This document shows, in pieces, positions 28,637-36,989 of a stretch of 64,000 bases of DNA. Position numbers and translations under genes: made by a program. Source of the stretch: an uncultured Bacteroidales bacterium (lineage in GTDB: Bacteria; Bacteroidota; Bacteroidia; Bacteroidales; ML635J-15); contig CAJOIT010000001.1 of assembly GCA_905234755.1 (NCBI GenBank), positions 460,331-524,330 of the forward strand, read 5' to 3'. The notes beneath the pieces are model-generated. The model made no database searches and was not told the DNA's origin. It saw only the letters and a list, made by a program, of their open reading frames with translations. How positions within the stretch are numbered: position 1 is the stretch's first letter; every line of letters starts with the position of its first letter.

Positions 28637-28644
28637 TATCTTTG
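28637..28644 (+). promoter_or_regulatory. Promoter for rpsT (with -33 ATTG at 28615-28618)
   Basis: TATCTTTG at 28637-28644 lies 18 bases after ATTG, a good match to the consensus. The rest of the 28226-28697 gap is AT-rich and shows no gene or further signal. Confidence 0.72.
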
Positions 28645-28697
28645 CAGTCCAAAATTTTTGGAAGATTTAAAGTAAAAATAAATTAAAAAAGTAAGAT

Positions 28698-28952
28698 ATG
28701 GCACATCATCAGTCAGCTAAAAAGAAGATTAGACAGATTGAAGCAAGGAGATTGCACAACAAGTTTTATGCTCGTACAACCCGTAATGCAGTTCGCGCAT
28801 TGAGGGCTATGTCGGTTAAGTCCGAAGCTGAAACTATGCTTCCGAAGGTTGCAAAAATGTTGGACAAGTTGGCAAAGACCAATGTTATCCATGCTAACAA
28901 GGCTGCAAACCTTAAGTCTTCTTTAGCAAAGCACGTTAATCAGTTATCGTAA
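28698..28952 (+). CDS. rpsT: 30S ribosomal protein S20
   Basis: An 84-residue basic protein that binds 16S rRNA in the small subunit. It has the S20 hallmarks: an N-terminal [22 protein letters not shown], the RNAVRALR segment, and a C-terminal [19 protein letters not shown] helix. Length is typical of S20 (about 84-90). It has its own promoter and is closed by a strong hairpin terminator just before radC. Confidence 0.97.
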   Translation: MAHHQSAKKKIRQIEARRLHNKFYARTTRNAVRALRAMSVKSEAETMLPKVAKMLDKLAKTNVIHANKAANLKSSLAKHVNQLS

Positions 28953-28977
28953 TTGATTAGACGGGTTTTAAAAATTG

Positions 28978-29008
28978 CTGTTTCGCTTTTGAGTGGAGCA
29001 GTTTTTTT
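28978..29008 (+). terminator. Rho-independent terminator of rpsT
   Basis: CTGTTTCGCT (28978-28987) pairs with AGTGGAGCAG (28992-29001), including three G-U pairs, around a 4-base loop, followed by seven T. radC starts 13 bases later. Confidence 0.8.
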
Positions 29009-29020
29009 GTTTGTAGGCGT

Positions 29021-29707
29021 ATGAACGAACATAAAAGCATAAAGGATTGGGCAGAGGACGAGCGACCACGGGAAAAACTGATTAACCTTGGTCCCAAATC
29101 GTTGACGCAGGCGGAACTGTTGGCAATACTTATTAGTTCGGGCAACAAGCGGAAAAGTGCGCTTGACATTGCGCGGGAAATTCTTGCCGACTGCGATAAC
29201 AAGATTGATAATCTTTGCAAACTATCTTACAGCGACCTGCTGAAATACGAAGCAATAGGTGTGGCAAAAGCGGTAACTATCGCTGCGGCAGTGGAACTTG
29301 GTCGTCGGCGTGAAAATATTGTTGCCGAGCAAATTCAAAATAGCCAAGACATCTTTGCCGCCATTGCACCGAAAGTGATTGATGAAAGTCGAGAACTGGC
29401 ATACGCCATCTATCTTAACAACTCCAACAGAATTATAAAGGTGGCTAATGTCGGTGTTGGTGGAATCGACAAAACTTTGGTTGACACTAGGATTGTGATA
29501 GGTGAGGCACTGCGCTTGAATGCGGTTGCATTGGCTCTTGTCCATAATCATCCATCGGGAAACATGTTGCCCAGCAAGGAGGACGATGCTTTGACGCGCT
29601 CAATGTCAGAAGCCTGCTCGCTGATGAACATCAGGTTTGTCGACCATGTGATAATCAGTAGCAACGGCAAGGATTACTACAGTTACCACGATAAGGGAAG
29701 AATATAA
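29021..29707 (+). CDS. radC: RadC family protein (JAB/MPN domain)
   Basis: A 228-residue UPF0758/RadC protein. The N-terminal 80 residues carry a helix-hairpin-helix-like region (RPREKLINLGPKSLTQAELL). The C-terminal JAB/MPN metalloprotease-like domain has all expected ligands: Glu in VIGEALRLNA, then the HNHPSG motif followed by Asp in SKEDDALTRSM (about residues 168-195). RadC has long been linked to DNA repair, but its function in E. coli has been questioned, and the JAB fold suggests a hydrolase. Chromosomal radC next to rpsT is unremarkable; there are no mobile-element hallmarks. Confidence 0.94.
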   Translation: MNEHKSIKDWAEDERPREKLINLGPKSLTQAELLAILISSGNKRKSALDIAREILADCDNKIDNLCKLSYSDLLKYEAIGVAKAVTIAAAVELGRRRENIVAEQIQNSQDIFAAIAPKVIDESRELAYAIYLNNSNRIIKVANVGVGGIDKTLVDTRIVIGEALRLNAVALALVHNHPSGNMLPSKEDDALTRSMSEACSLMNIRFVDHVIISSNGKDYYSYHDKGRI

Positions 29708-29800
29708 AAGGCTAAAAGTCCAGAAGAAGAACAGGCTAAAAGCCGGCTTCAAGACTTCATCCCAAAACAACTAGAACCCAAGCTAAAAAAACAGAATCAG

Positions 29801-29821
29801 ACCCTGAAACAAGTTCAGGGT
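29801..29821. repeat. Short palindromic element (possible terminator or REP)
   Basis: ACCCTGAA (29801-29808) and TTCAGGGT (29814-29821) form a perfect 8-bp hairpin with a 5-base loop. No T run follows. The sequence resembles a dispersed palindrome that I recall seeing in many Bacteroidota intergenic regions, so a repetitive element is as likely as a terminator. Confidence 0.55.
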
Positions 29822-29832
29822 GACATTAGGGT

Positions 29833-29900
29833 TAGAAAACTAGAAACAATTAGAAACGATGTTAGCCATAGAAACTTAGAAACGCCGAAGGCATAGAAAC
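29833..29900 (+). repeat. TAGAAAC-type short repeats
   Basis: Six copies of TAGAAAC, or TAGAAAAC in the first, occur irregularly between the radC hairpin and era. The reverse-complement motif GTTTCTA recurs at 34920-34955, in the gap between two convergent operons. No function is evident. Confidence 0.45.
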
Positions 29901-29912
29901 TGGCGTCAGCCC

Positions 29913-30791
29913 TTACACTCCGTATCCAAAATTACTTAGGTTTCTGTCGTTGTTGCGCCAATCCTTTTCGACCTTGACGAATGTTTCGAGGAAAACCTTT
30001 TTGCCGAAGAATTTTTCGATGTCGAGGCGTGCCTGAGTGCCGACTTTTTTTATCGCAGCACCTTTGTTGCCAATTATGATGCCTTTTTGTGATTGGCGTT
30101 CAACGATAATCACTGATTTTATGCGTATTATATCGGGACTTTCCTTGAATTCTTCGATGGCGACTTCGCATGAGTAAGGTATTTCCTTCTGGTAGTTGAG
30201 CAGGATTTTTTCGCGAATGATTTCAGAAACGATAAATCGTTCGGTCTTGTCTGTTAGCTGGTCTTTGGGGAACCAAGCAGGACCTTCGGGCAGAAGCGAA
30301 ACTATTTCGTTGAAAACTGTGTCGAGGTTTGTGCCGTTGAGAGCCGAAATTTCAAAAATCTTTGCATTTGGCAGACGACTTTCCCAGAAAAGGCGCAAGT
30401 TTTCAACTTCTTCGGTGCTTGCAAGGTCAATCTTGTTTATGAGGCAGAGTACAGGAATTTTTACTTTGCTGAGCCGTTCAATGTATTCAGCGTTCTTTTC
30501 GGCTGACTCAACCACATCGGTAACATAGAGAAAAACATCGGCATCATCGAACGAAAGCGATACGAAGTCCATCATCTTTTCCTGCAACTTGTAGTTGGGC
30601 TTTATAATTCCGGGTGTGTCGCTGTAAACAATTTGGAAATCTTCACCATTGACTATGCCGAGAATGCGGTGGCGCGTAGTCTGCGATTTCGATGTGATGA
30701 TTGATATTCTTTCGCCTACTAGGGCGTTCATGAGCGTTGACTTTCCGACATTCGGGTTGCCAATAATGTTTACAAATCCTGACTTGTGCAT
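29913..30791 (-). CDS. era: GTPase Era
   Basis: Ribosome-assembly GTPase that binds 16S rRNA near its 3' end. The 292-residue protein starts at MHKSGFVNIIGNPNVGKST. G1 is GNPNVGKST (residues about 10-18), G3 DTPGI, G4 NKIDLA, and the C-terminal KH domain includes the GXXG-type loop in IIGNKGAAIKKVGTQA with FGKKVFLETFVKVEKDWR at the end. An upstream in-frame ATG would add 23 residues and place the start beyond the -7 box at 30811-30818 (TATCTTTG), so the shorter form is chosen. Length fits the family (about 290-300). Confidence 0.96.
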   Translation of the reverse strand: MHKSGFVNIIGNPNVGKSTLMNALVGERISIITSKSQTTRHRILGIVNGEDFQIVYSDTPGIIKPNYKLQEKMMDFVSLSFDDADVFLYVTDVVESAEKNAEYIERLSKVKIPVLCLINKIDLASTEEVENLRLFWESRLPNAKIFEISALNGTNLDTVFNEIVSLLPEGPAWFPKDQLTDKTERFIVSEIIREKILLNYQKEIPYSCEVAIEEFKESPDIIRIKSVIIVERQSQKGIIIGNKGAAIKKVGTQARLDIEKFFGKKVFLETFVKVEKDWRNNDRNLSNFGYGV

Positions 30792-30898
30792 TGTAATGTT
30801 GTTTTGGGTGCAAAGATAAGAAAGTTTATGGTTAGTTGAGGCTTGAAGGCTCAAAGTCATAAAGTCTTGAAGCTTTTGCCTTTTAGCCTTTAGTCCTT

Positions 30899-31252
30899 TT
30901 AGACAGTGAATTTTTCCACTATTTCAAGAAGTTGGCTGCGGTTTATGGGCTTGGAAATAAAGTCGTTGAATAGCAGATATTCGTTGCGTTCCATGTTGTT
31001 TATAGCCGATGAGGCGACAATATTTGTATTGGGCTTGATTTTTTTTATTTGTCGGGCGGCTTCAACACCATTGATTTCTGGCATTTTCAAATCCATGATT
31101 ATCAAGTTGTAATCGGTTTTAGTTGCCATTTCAATTGCTTTGCTTCCATTGGATGCATAACTGACGGAATATCCTTCGCGTTCCAAGATTGCATTGAGCA
31201 ACTTGAAGTTAATAGGTTCGTCATCGACAACTAATATTGAACCGTTTTTCAT
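30899..31252 (-). CDS. Single-domain response regulator
   Basis: A 117-residue protein made of one receiver (CheY-like) domain and nothing else. The acidic pocket is in ILVVDDEP, the phosphoacceptor Asp is in LIIMDLKMPEINGVEAARQI (about residue 54), the conserved Ser/Thr is in VASSAINN, and the Lys in FISKPINRSQ. A longer start 114 bases upstream would overlap the promoter (-7 TACTTTTG at 31274-31281). Without an output domain it must act by protein contact or phosphotransfer; no histidine kinase is nearby. It is transcribed divergently from the FabZ-like gene. Confidence 0.9.
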   Translation of the reverse strand: MKNGSILVVDDEPINFKLLNAILEREGYSVSYASNGSKAIEMATKTDYNLIIMDLKMPEINGVEAARQIKKIKPNTNIVASSAINNMERNEYLLFNDFISKPINRSQLLEIVEKFTV

Positions 31253-31273
31253 CGGATTAATGTTTGTACAGCG

Positions 31274-31352
31274 CAAAAGTACAGTTTTTTTAGGTTCGCG
31301 AAAAATAAAAGTTGATTTTATAAGTGTGCAAGTTGGAAATGTTGTACTTTTG
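31274..31352. promoter_or_regulatory. Divergent -7 elements
   Basis: TACTTTTG occurs on the minus strand at 31274-31281, upstream of the response regulator, and on the plus strand at 31345-31352, upstream of the FabZ-like gene. Neither has a convincing -33 element. Confidence 0.5.
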
Positions 31353-31374
31353 TTAGGTCGTTTCATGCACGGTT

Positions 31375-31821
31375 ATGAATGAACTATCGCGTAAGATAAT
31401 CTCGAAACTGCCCTACGGCGATGATTTTCGCTTTGTTGATGAAATTACTTTTGTCAACGAAAGTCGGATTGTCGGGAACTATACCTTTAGGGTAGATGCG
31501 CCATATTATGCTTCGCATTATCCGCATTTTGCAGTCACACCAGGAGTATTGCTTCTTGAATGTATGGGACAGATTGGACTTGTTGCGCACCTTGTCTATA
31601 TTGAAAAAATATATGAGCGCGAGAATGTTGCGTTGACTCCATCTTTGTCAAATGTGCAGGCATCGTTTCAACTGCCTGTCGGTCAAGGTGAAAAAGTTAT
31701 AGTTGAGGCGACTAAGATATATTACCGTGCAGGTGTATTGAAATCGGATATTTTGTTGCGAAATTCCAAAGGTGAGGAGTGTGCGCATGCTGTCGCCCAC
31801 CTAAAATTTGTAGAAAAATGA
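31375..31821 (+). CDS. FabZ-like hot-dog dehydratase
   Basis: A 148-residue hot-dog-fold protein close to 3-hydroxyacyl-ACP dehydratases. The FabZ signature is present in altered form: SHYPHFAVTPGVLLLECMGQIG (about 44-65; FabZ has HFPxxPVxPGVLxxEAxxQ), with the catalytic His kept but the Glu position shifted to Glu-Cys. The role would be dehydrating or editing a beta-hydroxyacyl thioester. Its stop overlaps the ketosynthase ATG (ATGA), so the two are translationally coupled. It opens a four-gene operon with ketosynthase, enoyl-reductase-like SDR and radical SAM enzyme. No acyl carrier protein is seen nearby. Confidence 0.78.
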   Translation: MNELSRKIISKLPYGDDFRFVDEITFVNESRIVGNYTFRVDAPYYASHYPHFAVTPGVLLLECMGQIGLVAHLVYIEKIYERENVALTPSLSNVQASFQLPVGQGEKVIVEATKIYYRAGVLKSDILLRNSKGEECAHAVAHLKFVEK

Positions 31822-33086
31822 AAAACAGGGTGGCAATTACAGGCATGGGCGTAGTAAGCCCTATCGGGTCAAGCATTGATGACTTTGCAAGGGCATTGCG
31901 CAATGGCGATTCGGGAATTTCGTATTTACAGGAACTAGAGGAGAAAAATTTTGTATGCCGAGTTGCAGGTATTCCTAAACCAATTCATCATAAAGACTTG
32001 ATAGATAAATTTTTGCCGGAATATGGCGACAAGTCTATAAGGTATGCACTCTCGGCAGCCATCGATGCTTGGCAGGATGCTGGGTTTGAAATTCCAGACT
32101 TGTTGTCAAACTCAACCGATGATAGGTTGGCTGTAGTTGTTGGTAGTACCTGTGCCGGTTACGATTATTTTGCGCGGATGAAGGCGCTGATAGATGAAGG
32201 TCGTACCAAAAAGTTAGGCAGTTGGTTTGTTGTAAACACTATGCATAGTGGACCTGCGGCGTTCCTTTCAAGTCTTTTGTCAGCATCATGCAGGACGGAA
32301 AGTGTGTCATCGGCGTGTGCATCTGGCACCGAGGCTATTGTCAGGGCTTACGACTTGGTTTCCAATGGTGTTGCAGATATTGTCGTGACTGGCGGTTGTG
32401 ACCCCGATTCTCCGTATGTTTGGGCTGGATTCGATGCAATGCGTTTGCTTTGTCGCAATGGAAACGACAATCCGCAGTCGGCAAGCCGTCCGATGAGCGA
32501 AAATGCGAGCGGTTTTGTCCCATCTGCAGGTGCAGGAATTTTTGTTGTTGAAAATATGGAGCATGCGCAATCGCGTGGAGCAAAGATTTATGCCGAGATT
32601 GTTGGCGCTTGCGTTAATTCGGGAGGACAGCGCAATGGGGGCAGTATGACATCGCTGAACTCGCAAAAAGCGGTCGAATGCATTCAGAATGCCGTGAAAA
32701 TGGCAGAAATAAGCCCAACAGAAATTTCGTATGTAAACGGACATCTTACCGGCACTATGGCTGACACATTGGAAGTGGCGAATTGGTGTCGAGCGCTAGA
32801 TTTGAAAAATGATTTTCCATTCATAAATTCCAGCAAATCGCTAATAGGTCATGCCCTTGGAGCGGCAGGCGCAATAGAAACTATTGCTACTGTATTGCAA
32901 ATGTATCAAGGATTTGTGCATGTTTCAAAAAATTGCATGCCACTTCATGCCGAAATTGCAAATATTTACGATTCTGCAAAAATTCCGCAGCAAACTATTG
33001 AGAATGTTAGCATTGAATATGCAGCAAAGGCAAGTTTTGGCTTTGGTGATGTAAATGCTTGTTTGGTTTTGAAAAAGTATAGGTAG
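31818..33086 (+). CDS. Beta-ketoacyl-ACP synthase (KAS I/II type)
   Basis: Condensing enzyme of the thiolase fold, 422 residues, starting at MKNRVAITGMGVVSPIG, which overlaps the preceding stop. The Cys-His-His active site is intact: SSACASGTEA (Cys about 167), NGHLTGTMAD (His about 309) and LIGHALGAAGAIE (His about 345). The sequence is a diverged relative of FabF rather than FabF itself: the usual NAHGTST motif reads NGHLTGT. With flanking FabZ- and FabL-like genes it suggests a dedicated acyl-chain pathway separate from housekeeping fatty acid synthesis. The substrate is unknown. Confidence 0.86.
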   Translation: MKNRVAITGMGVVSPIGSSIDDFARALRNGDSGISYLQELEEKNFVCRVAGIPKPIHHKDLIDKFLPEYGDKSIRYALSAAIDAWQDAGFEIPDLLSNSTDDRLAVVVGSTCAGYDYFARMKALIDEGRTKKLGSWFVVNTMHSGPAAFLSSLLSASCRTESVSSACASGTEAIVRAYDLVSNGVADIVVTGGCDPDSPYVWAGFDAMRLLCRNGNDNPQSASRPMSENASGFVPSAGAGIFVVENMEHAQSRGAKIYAEIVGACVNSGGQRNGGSMTSLNSQKAVECIQNAVKMAEISPTEISYVNGHLTGTMADTLEVANWCRALDLKNDFPFINSSKSLIGHALGAAGAIETIATVLQMYQGFVHVSKNCMPLHAEIANIYDSAKIPQQTIENVSIEYAAKASFGFGDVNACLVLKKYR

Positions 33087-33088
33087 TG

Positions 33089-33814
33089 ATGAATAAAACA
33101 GCATTGATATTAGGTGGATTTGGCGGAGTAGGGTATGCTTGTGCAAGCATTTTGGCCGAAAAAGGGTACAATTTGGTTATTGTTCATCGCGGACGAAGAG
33201 CGAAAGCGGAAGAAAGCATGCGCAAGGTGCATGAACTTGAAAAGTATGGTATCAATGTTATTGATATAAAAGGGAATGCAACTACCCCCGAATGTATGGA
33301 AAAGGTTTGCAATGAGTTGCGCGATGTTCGTGTGAATTGTTTTGTTCACGCCATTGCCGATGGAAATATCGGAAATATTTTTTCAGGAGACAGAATTTTG
33401 AATGTGGATTCGTTCCAGTACACTTTCAATTCAATGTGCGTGTCGTTCGCAAGTTGGACGCAGGTTTTGCTCGAAAGAGGTATTTTGGAGGAAAATTCAC
33501 ACATATTTGGTTTTTCAAGCGAAGGAGCAAGTATTGTTTTCCCACAATATGCAGCAAATGGCGTTGCCAAGGCTGGTCTTGAAACATTGTGCCGTTATAT
33601 GGCTGATGAACTTTCCTGCAAAAAAATATTGGTGAACATTATTCGTGCAGGAATCATGGATACGGCTGCTGTTAAGGCTTTTGGCGAGTGCAATTATATG
33701 CAGAAACTTGTGCAAAAAGGATGTCGGACAAGCAGTCCAAGGGCTGTGGCTGAGAAAATGATGTCCATAATCAGTACTGAGGATTTTGTTACAGGACAAA
33801 TTGTTGATGTATAG
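33089..33814 (+). CDS. SDR-family enoyl-ACP reductase-like enzyme (FabL/FabI type)
   Basis: A 241-residue short-chain dehydrogenase. The ATG at 33089 follows the ketosynthase stop by 2 bases (a GTG at 33086 is also in frame). The N-terminus is a Rossmann motif, LGGFGGVGYACA, followed by VIVHRGRR, which favours NADPH. The catalytic pair is Tyr and Lys seven residues apart in YAANGVAKAGLE (about 155-166). That spacing is typical of the enoyl reductases FabI and FabL, whereas 3-ketoacyl reductases (FabG) have Tyr and Lys four apart. So it probably reduces enoyl thioesters, completing a dehydrate-reduce-condense set with its neighbours. Overall similarity to FabG cannot be excluded. Confidence 0.8.
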   Translation: MNKTALILGGFGGVGYACASILAEKGYNLVIVHRGRRAKAEESMRKVHELEKYGINVIDIKGNATTPECMEKVCNELRDVRVNCFVHAIADGNIGNIFSGDRILNVDSFQYTFNSMCVSFASWTQVLLERGILEENSHIFGFSSEGASIVFPQYAANGVAKAGLETLCRYMADELSCKKILVNIIRAGIMDTAAVKAFGECNYMQKLVQKGCRTSSPRAVAEKMMSIISTEDFVTGQIVDV

Positions 33815-34913
33815 GATGGGCAAATTTCACACTTTATACTTTGAGTCTACGCGAAATTGCAATCTTGATTGCAAATACTGCTCTACTGGCTCATCTTGCA
33901 AAAAGAAATTTGATGACATCCAATACGGCAAGATTGTACGACGCATTTTGGAACCAGCGTGGGCACTTGGAACGAGAAATATCAGTTTCTCGGGCGGCGA
34001 GTTTCTGTTGAGGGACGATCATATGGCTTTGTTGAAAATCGCTAGCGAAATGGGTTTCTCAGTGAGCATTGTCAGCAATGGTATTTTGTTGACAGATAGT
34101 AAAATACAGGAACTAAAATCTATTCTTGGCGATAATCTTTATGTATCGCTTGGCATCAATTCCTTTGACGCAGAAAACAAGGAAACCCGCGAGGTAGGTT
34201 CTGGCTTCATTATGGATGTGGTAAATCGTTTGCAGAAACATGGTGTACGCTTGAACATTTGCGTTACAATTGGCGATTTCAACAAAGAGAGTTTCAGAAA
34301 TACCGTTGAGACACTGCAAAAACTTCATCTGCCGTTCAATAGGATTCCGTTTGTGGTCAGGAATTGCAATGCTAATGGATTGATGCTAAATGCGGAAATC
34401 TTACAAAAATATTTTCATCCATATCTTACAGATTGCTACAATGGACATGTGAGTTTTGTCCCGTATTTCTTGAATCCTAGTGATTATGAATTGATTACTG
34501 GAAATAAGTTGCAAGAAGATGGTTTTGCTACAGATCCGTCTGTTGGGTGCTGGGTTGGGTCGTACTATGCAATAAATCCCGAAGGTTATGTTTCGCCATG
34601 TCCGCTATTTGCCGATTCGGTATATGCAGGCAATGTGCTTAATGAAAATCTTGAGGATATTCTGTTCAAGTCGGAACTTTTCTGCAAAATCACCGACAGA
34701 AAAAATCTTGAAGGTAAGTGCGGAAAATGCAAATACACAAGCACTTGTGGCGGTTGCAGAGTGATGGCATATTACAGAACAGGCAATCCTTTTGCCGAAG
34801 ACCCGACTTGTTTTATTGATAAGTTAACCGATGAGGAACTCTTGGATTATGAGAAAAGAACCGCGAGAAATTTTAAGAATTACAATAGGATGTTGAGAAG
34901 CGCGAAGGGGTAA
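33807..34913 (+). CDS. Radical SAM enzyme with SPASM domain
   Basis: A 368-residue radical SAM protein; the start at 33807 overlaps the SDR end by 8 bases, and an ATG at 33816 (MGKFHTLYF) is an equally good choice. The AdoMet-binding CNLDCKYC motif is at about residues 18-25, then the GGE motif in SFSGGEFLL. The C-terminal SPASM domain has the Cys pattern GCWVGSYYAINPEGYVSPC, CGKCKYTSTCGGCR and a final Cys after FAEDPT, binding one or two auxiliary 4Fe-4S clusters. The CGGCRxxAYxxTGNxxAEDPxC tail also occurs in enzymes of the NirJ/AhbC/D type, but these substrates are not implied. It likely acts on the product of the ketosynthase operon. Confidence 0.87.
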   Translation: MYRMGKFHTLYFESTRNCNLDCKYCSTGSSCKKKFDDIQYGKIVRRILEPAWALGTRNISFSGGEFLLRDDHMALLKIASEMGFSVSIVSNGILLTDSKIQELKSILGDNLYVSLGINSFDAENKETREVGSGFIMDVVNRLQKHGVRLNICVTIGDFNKESFRNTVETLQKLHLPFNRIPFVVRNCNANGLMLNAEILQKYFHPYLTDCYNGHVSFVPYFLNPSDYELITGNKLQEDGFATDPSVGCWVGSYYAINPEGYVSPCPLFADSVYAGNVLNENLEDILFKSELFCKITDRKNLEGKCGKCKYTSTCGGCRVMAYYRTGNPFAEDPTCFIDKLTDEELLDYEKRTARNFKNYNRMLRSAKG

Positions 34914-34953
34914 AGGGTGTTTCTAGTTTCTGTATTTCATGTTTCTAGTTGTT

Positions 34954-35553
34954 TTACAGCTTCGTAAATGTTTCATAATCCGCAAGGTCTCTATCCACAA
35001 CGCTTCCAGCCGAGACAATGACATTTCTTCCAATTTTGTGATGCGGTAGAATTACGCTTCCTGCACCTATGTATGAATAGTCGCCAATTTCGCATGGTCC
35101 GATGACGGCGCACGAGGGACCAATATTTATGAAATTCCCAAGTTTGACCTTGTGTCCGATGGTCGAGTTGGCGTGGAGCATGCACGATTTCCCCATTTCG
35201 AAGCCGTAGGATATGTTTACGCCCGGCTGTATAATGGAACCGTTTTGTGGAATAATCGAAATGTTGTAGAAAAGTTTTTCGTTCAGTATGTTTGTTGGTT
35301 TTCCACCAAGAGCAATAAGTCTTTCATAAAGTTTTTCACGCATTCGTGGATTTCCAACAGCAACGCAAAATTCTGGATTTCTTGATATTTCAATGCGCAA
35401 ATCTTCTTCAGTGCCGATAATCTTATGTTTTTGTCCTAAAAGTTCAACATTGGTGTTGGGCTTGTCGTCATACAATACAACATCGGTCTTTCCTGTAGAA
35501 AGATATATTCCCAAAGTTTCAATTCCTGCCGAACCTGCTCCTGCGATAATCAT
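34954..35553 (-). CDS. NeuD/PglD-type acyltransferase (left-handed beta-helix)
   Basis: A 199-residue sugar O- or N-acyltransferase-like protein. The N-terminal 75 residues form the nucleotide-like Rossmann portion (MIIAGAGSAGIETLGIYL, VVLYDDKP), and the rest is a left-handed parallel beta-helix of hexapeptide repeats (SIIQPGVNISYG, STIGHKVKLGNF, CEIGDYSYIGAGSVI). Members of this family acetylate amino sugars on glycans (NeuD, PglD). The His in the HANSTIGHK region matches the catalytic base of the family. It starts 3 bases after the radical SAM gene stop, so it is the last gene of a three-gene operon. The sugar or lipid substrate is unknown. Confidence 0.83.
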   Translation of the reverse strand: MIIAGAGSAGIETLGIYLSTGKTDVVLYDDKPNTNVELLGQKHKIIGTEEDLRIEISRNPEFCVAVGNPRMREKLYERLIALGGKPTNILNEKLFYNISIIPQNGSIIQPGVNISYGFEMGKSCMLHANSTIGHKVKLGNFINIGPSCAVIGPCEIGDYSYIGAGSVILPHHKIGRNVIVSAGSVVDRDLADYETFTKL

Positions 35554-35556
35554 AAT

Positions 35557-36975
35557 TTATAAATTAGTTTGTTTACAATATTTAAACGAATACTCGAATC
35601 TGCTCCGTAGCATTTCTGCCGACCTTGATTTAAGCTGTGGAACGAGAAAACTCATTGGAAGTTCAATGAGATAGATGAGTGCATCCTTGAATATGCGGTC
35701 GTCATTCATTAGAGTTGCAGTCTGACGAATCTTTTCGTTGTTTTCCTGAATCTCGGTTTTTGCATCTGTTGAACTGATGTTAAGATTGGAAAAATATTCT
35801 TTTAGATTGTTTTCGAAGATTTTTATCAATTCATCACACGATTTTTCGCTTAGTTTTAGCGTTTCGTGTTCGATTCTCCGCTGATGCCACTTGGTCAACT
35901 GGTTTATAAGTGTGTCGTATCGGGCAAGGTTTAGTTTTTCGATTTCCGTTTCAGCGGTTTTTCTATTTTGTTTTAGAAAATTGATTATTTTGCCGAGTTC
36001 TGCCGATGGCAAATTCCAAAGTGAACAATGTGGCGGGTACATTACCTTGTTGAATGCAATGCAAGTATCGTGCAGGTTGAAATATTGCATAAGGTTTGGA
36101 ATGTGGTATATGTTTTGGCGGAGTGGACAAATCTTTATCATTAGTTGTGTGTTCGCTTTTTTGCAATATTCCTTGAAATACAGATAGTTGTTCAGTACAT
36201 TTTCCATGTTTCCGCCAACATGAACCGACTTGTATATGTCATTGTCAACCGCATTTATCGAAATGGTGATGTTGAATTTCAACTTTTCCAGATATGACTT
36301 TATGCGCTCGTCGAGTATGCTCCCGTTGGTTGATACCGATATTATGCATTGCGGATTTTCTTCGGCGATGATGTCCCAAATCTTGTAGTACAGTGGATTC
36401 AGGAATGTTTCTCCGCCTGTGAACGATGTGTTTTGCAAGTGTGGAATGTAAGGTCGCAGTTGTTCAACGAATTTGTCGTCGTACGGACGGCCGTAAAGTG
36501 GCGCATGTTCGCGATTGCTTCTTATGCTGGTCGAAAGTTCTCCGCTGCACATTATGCATTCGTAGTTGCAGGCATTGCTTAGCTGAAACTGGAATGCGGT
36601 TGGCATGTCGGTTTCGTGTTCGGGTTTTATGTAGTCGTAGTGCCAGGCGGCTACCGAATAGTAGTTTCCCAATTTCAGTTGTGCGAGGCATTCTTCGCAG
36701 CCGTTTCCGAAGTCGTGCTTGTCGAGACATTTGCGGATTTCCTTGATTGTTTTTCCGTTCCATGCATCGGAAATGCTGTCGTGTGGATATTGTCCGAGCT
36801 TGTTTCTGAGGTTGTAGTAGCAAGCATACATTTCACCCGATGGCATGAATGTAATCTGCTGGAATGGCGCATAGCAAAATCTTGTCTTGTCCTTACTTCT
36901 CAATGCGTTGTACTTGAGAAGGTCGGATTTTGACGCTTGACATTTGCTACTTCTGAAGAACCTTGAAATGCTCAT
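35557..36975 (-). CDS. Radical SAM enzyme with N-terminal Cys-rich (twitch-like) domain, copy 1
   Basis: A 472-residue protein with domains in unusual order. Residues about 30-100 hold a SPASM/twitch-like cysteine set (C34, C52, C83, C93, C96: the phrases FCYAPFQQ, YACYYNLRN, GCEECL). The radical SAM core follows with CNYECIMC (C136, C140, C143), the GGE-like TGGETFLNP and a barrel (SVSTNGSIL, ISINAVDND). The last 150 residues are helical and Lys/Glu rich, with no family I recognise. It is clearly related to the next gene. Having the auxiliary-cluster domain before the core is rare; most SPASM domains are C-terminal. Confidence 0.83.
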   Translation of the reverse strand: MSISRFFRSSKCQASKSDLLKYNALRSKDKTRFCYAPFQQITFMPSGEMYACYYNLRNKLGQYPHDSISDAWNGKTIKEIRKCLDKHDFGNGCEECLAQLKLGNYYSVAAWHYDYIKPEHETDMPTAFQFQLSNACNYECIMCSGELSTSIRSNREHAPLYGRPYDDKFVEQLRPYIPHLQNTSFTGGETFLNPLYYKIWDIIAEENPQCIISVSTNGSILDERIKSYLEKLKFNITISINAVDNDIYKSVHVGGNMENVLNNYLYFKEYCKKANTQLMIKICPLRQNIYHIPNLMQYFNLHDTCIAFNKVMYPPHCSLWNLPSAELGKIINFLKQNRKTAETEIEKLNLARYDTLINQLTKWHQRRIEHETLKLSEKSCDELIKIFENNLKEYFSNLNISSTDAKTEIQENNEKIRQTATLMNDDRIFKDALIYLIELPMSFLVPQLKSRSAEMLRSRFEYSFKYCKQTNL

Positions 36976-36989
36976 CGTTTATCCGTAAT

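Noticed and set aside
31375..34913. Flexirubin, aryl polyene or ladderane gene cluster
   Set aside because: Hallmark genes for these (ACP, ammonia-lyase, DarA/DarB, acyltransferases, multiple ketosynthases) are absent; the similarity is only in enzyme classes.
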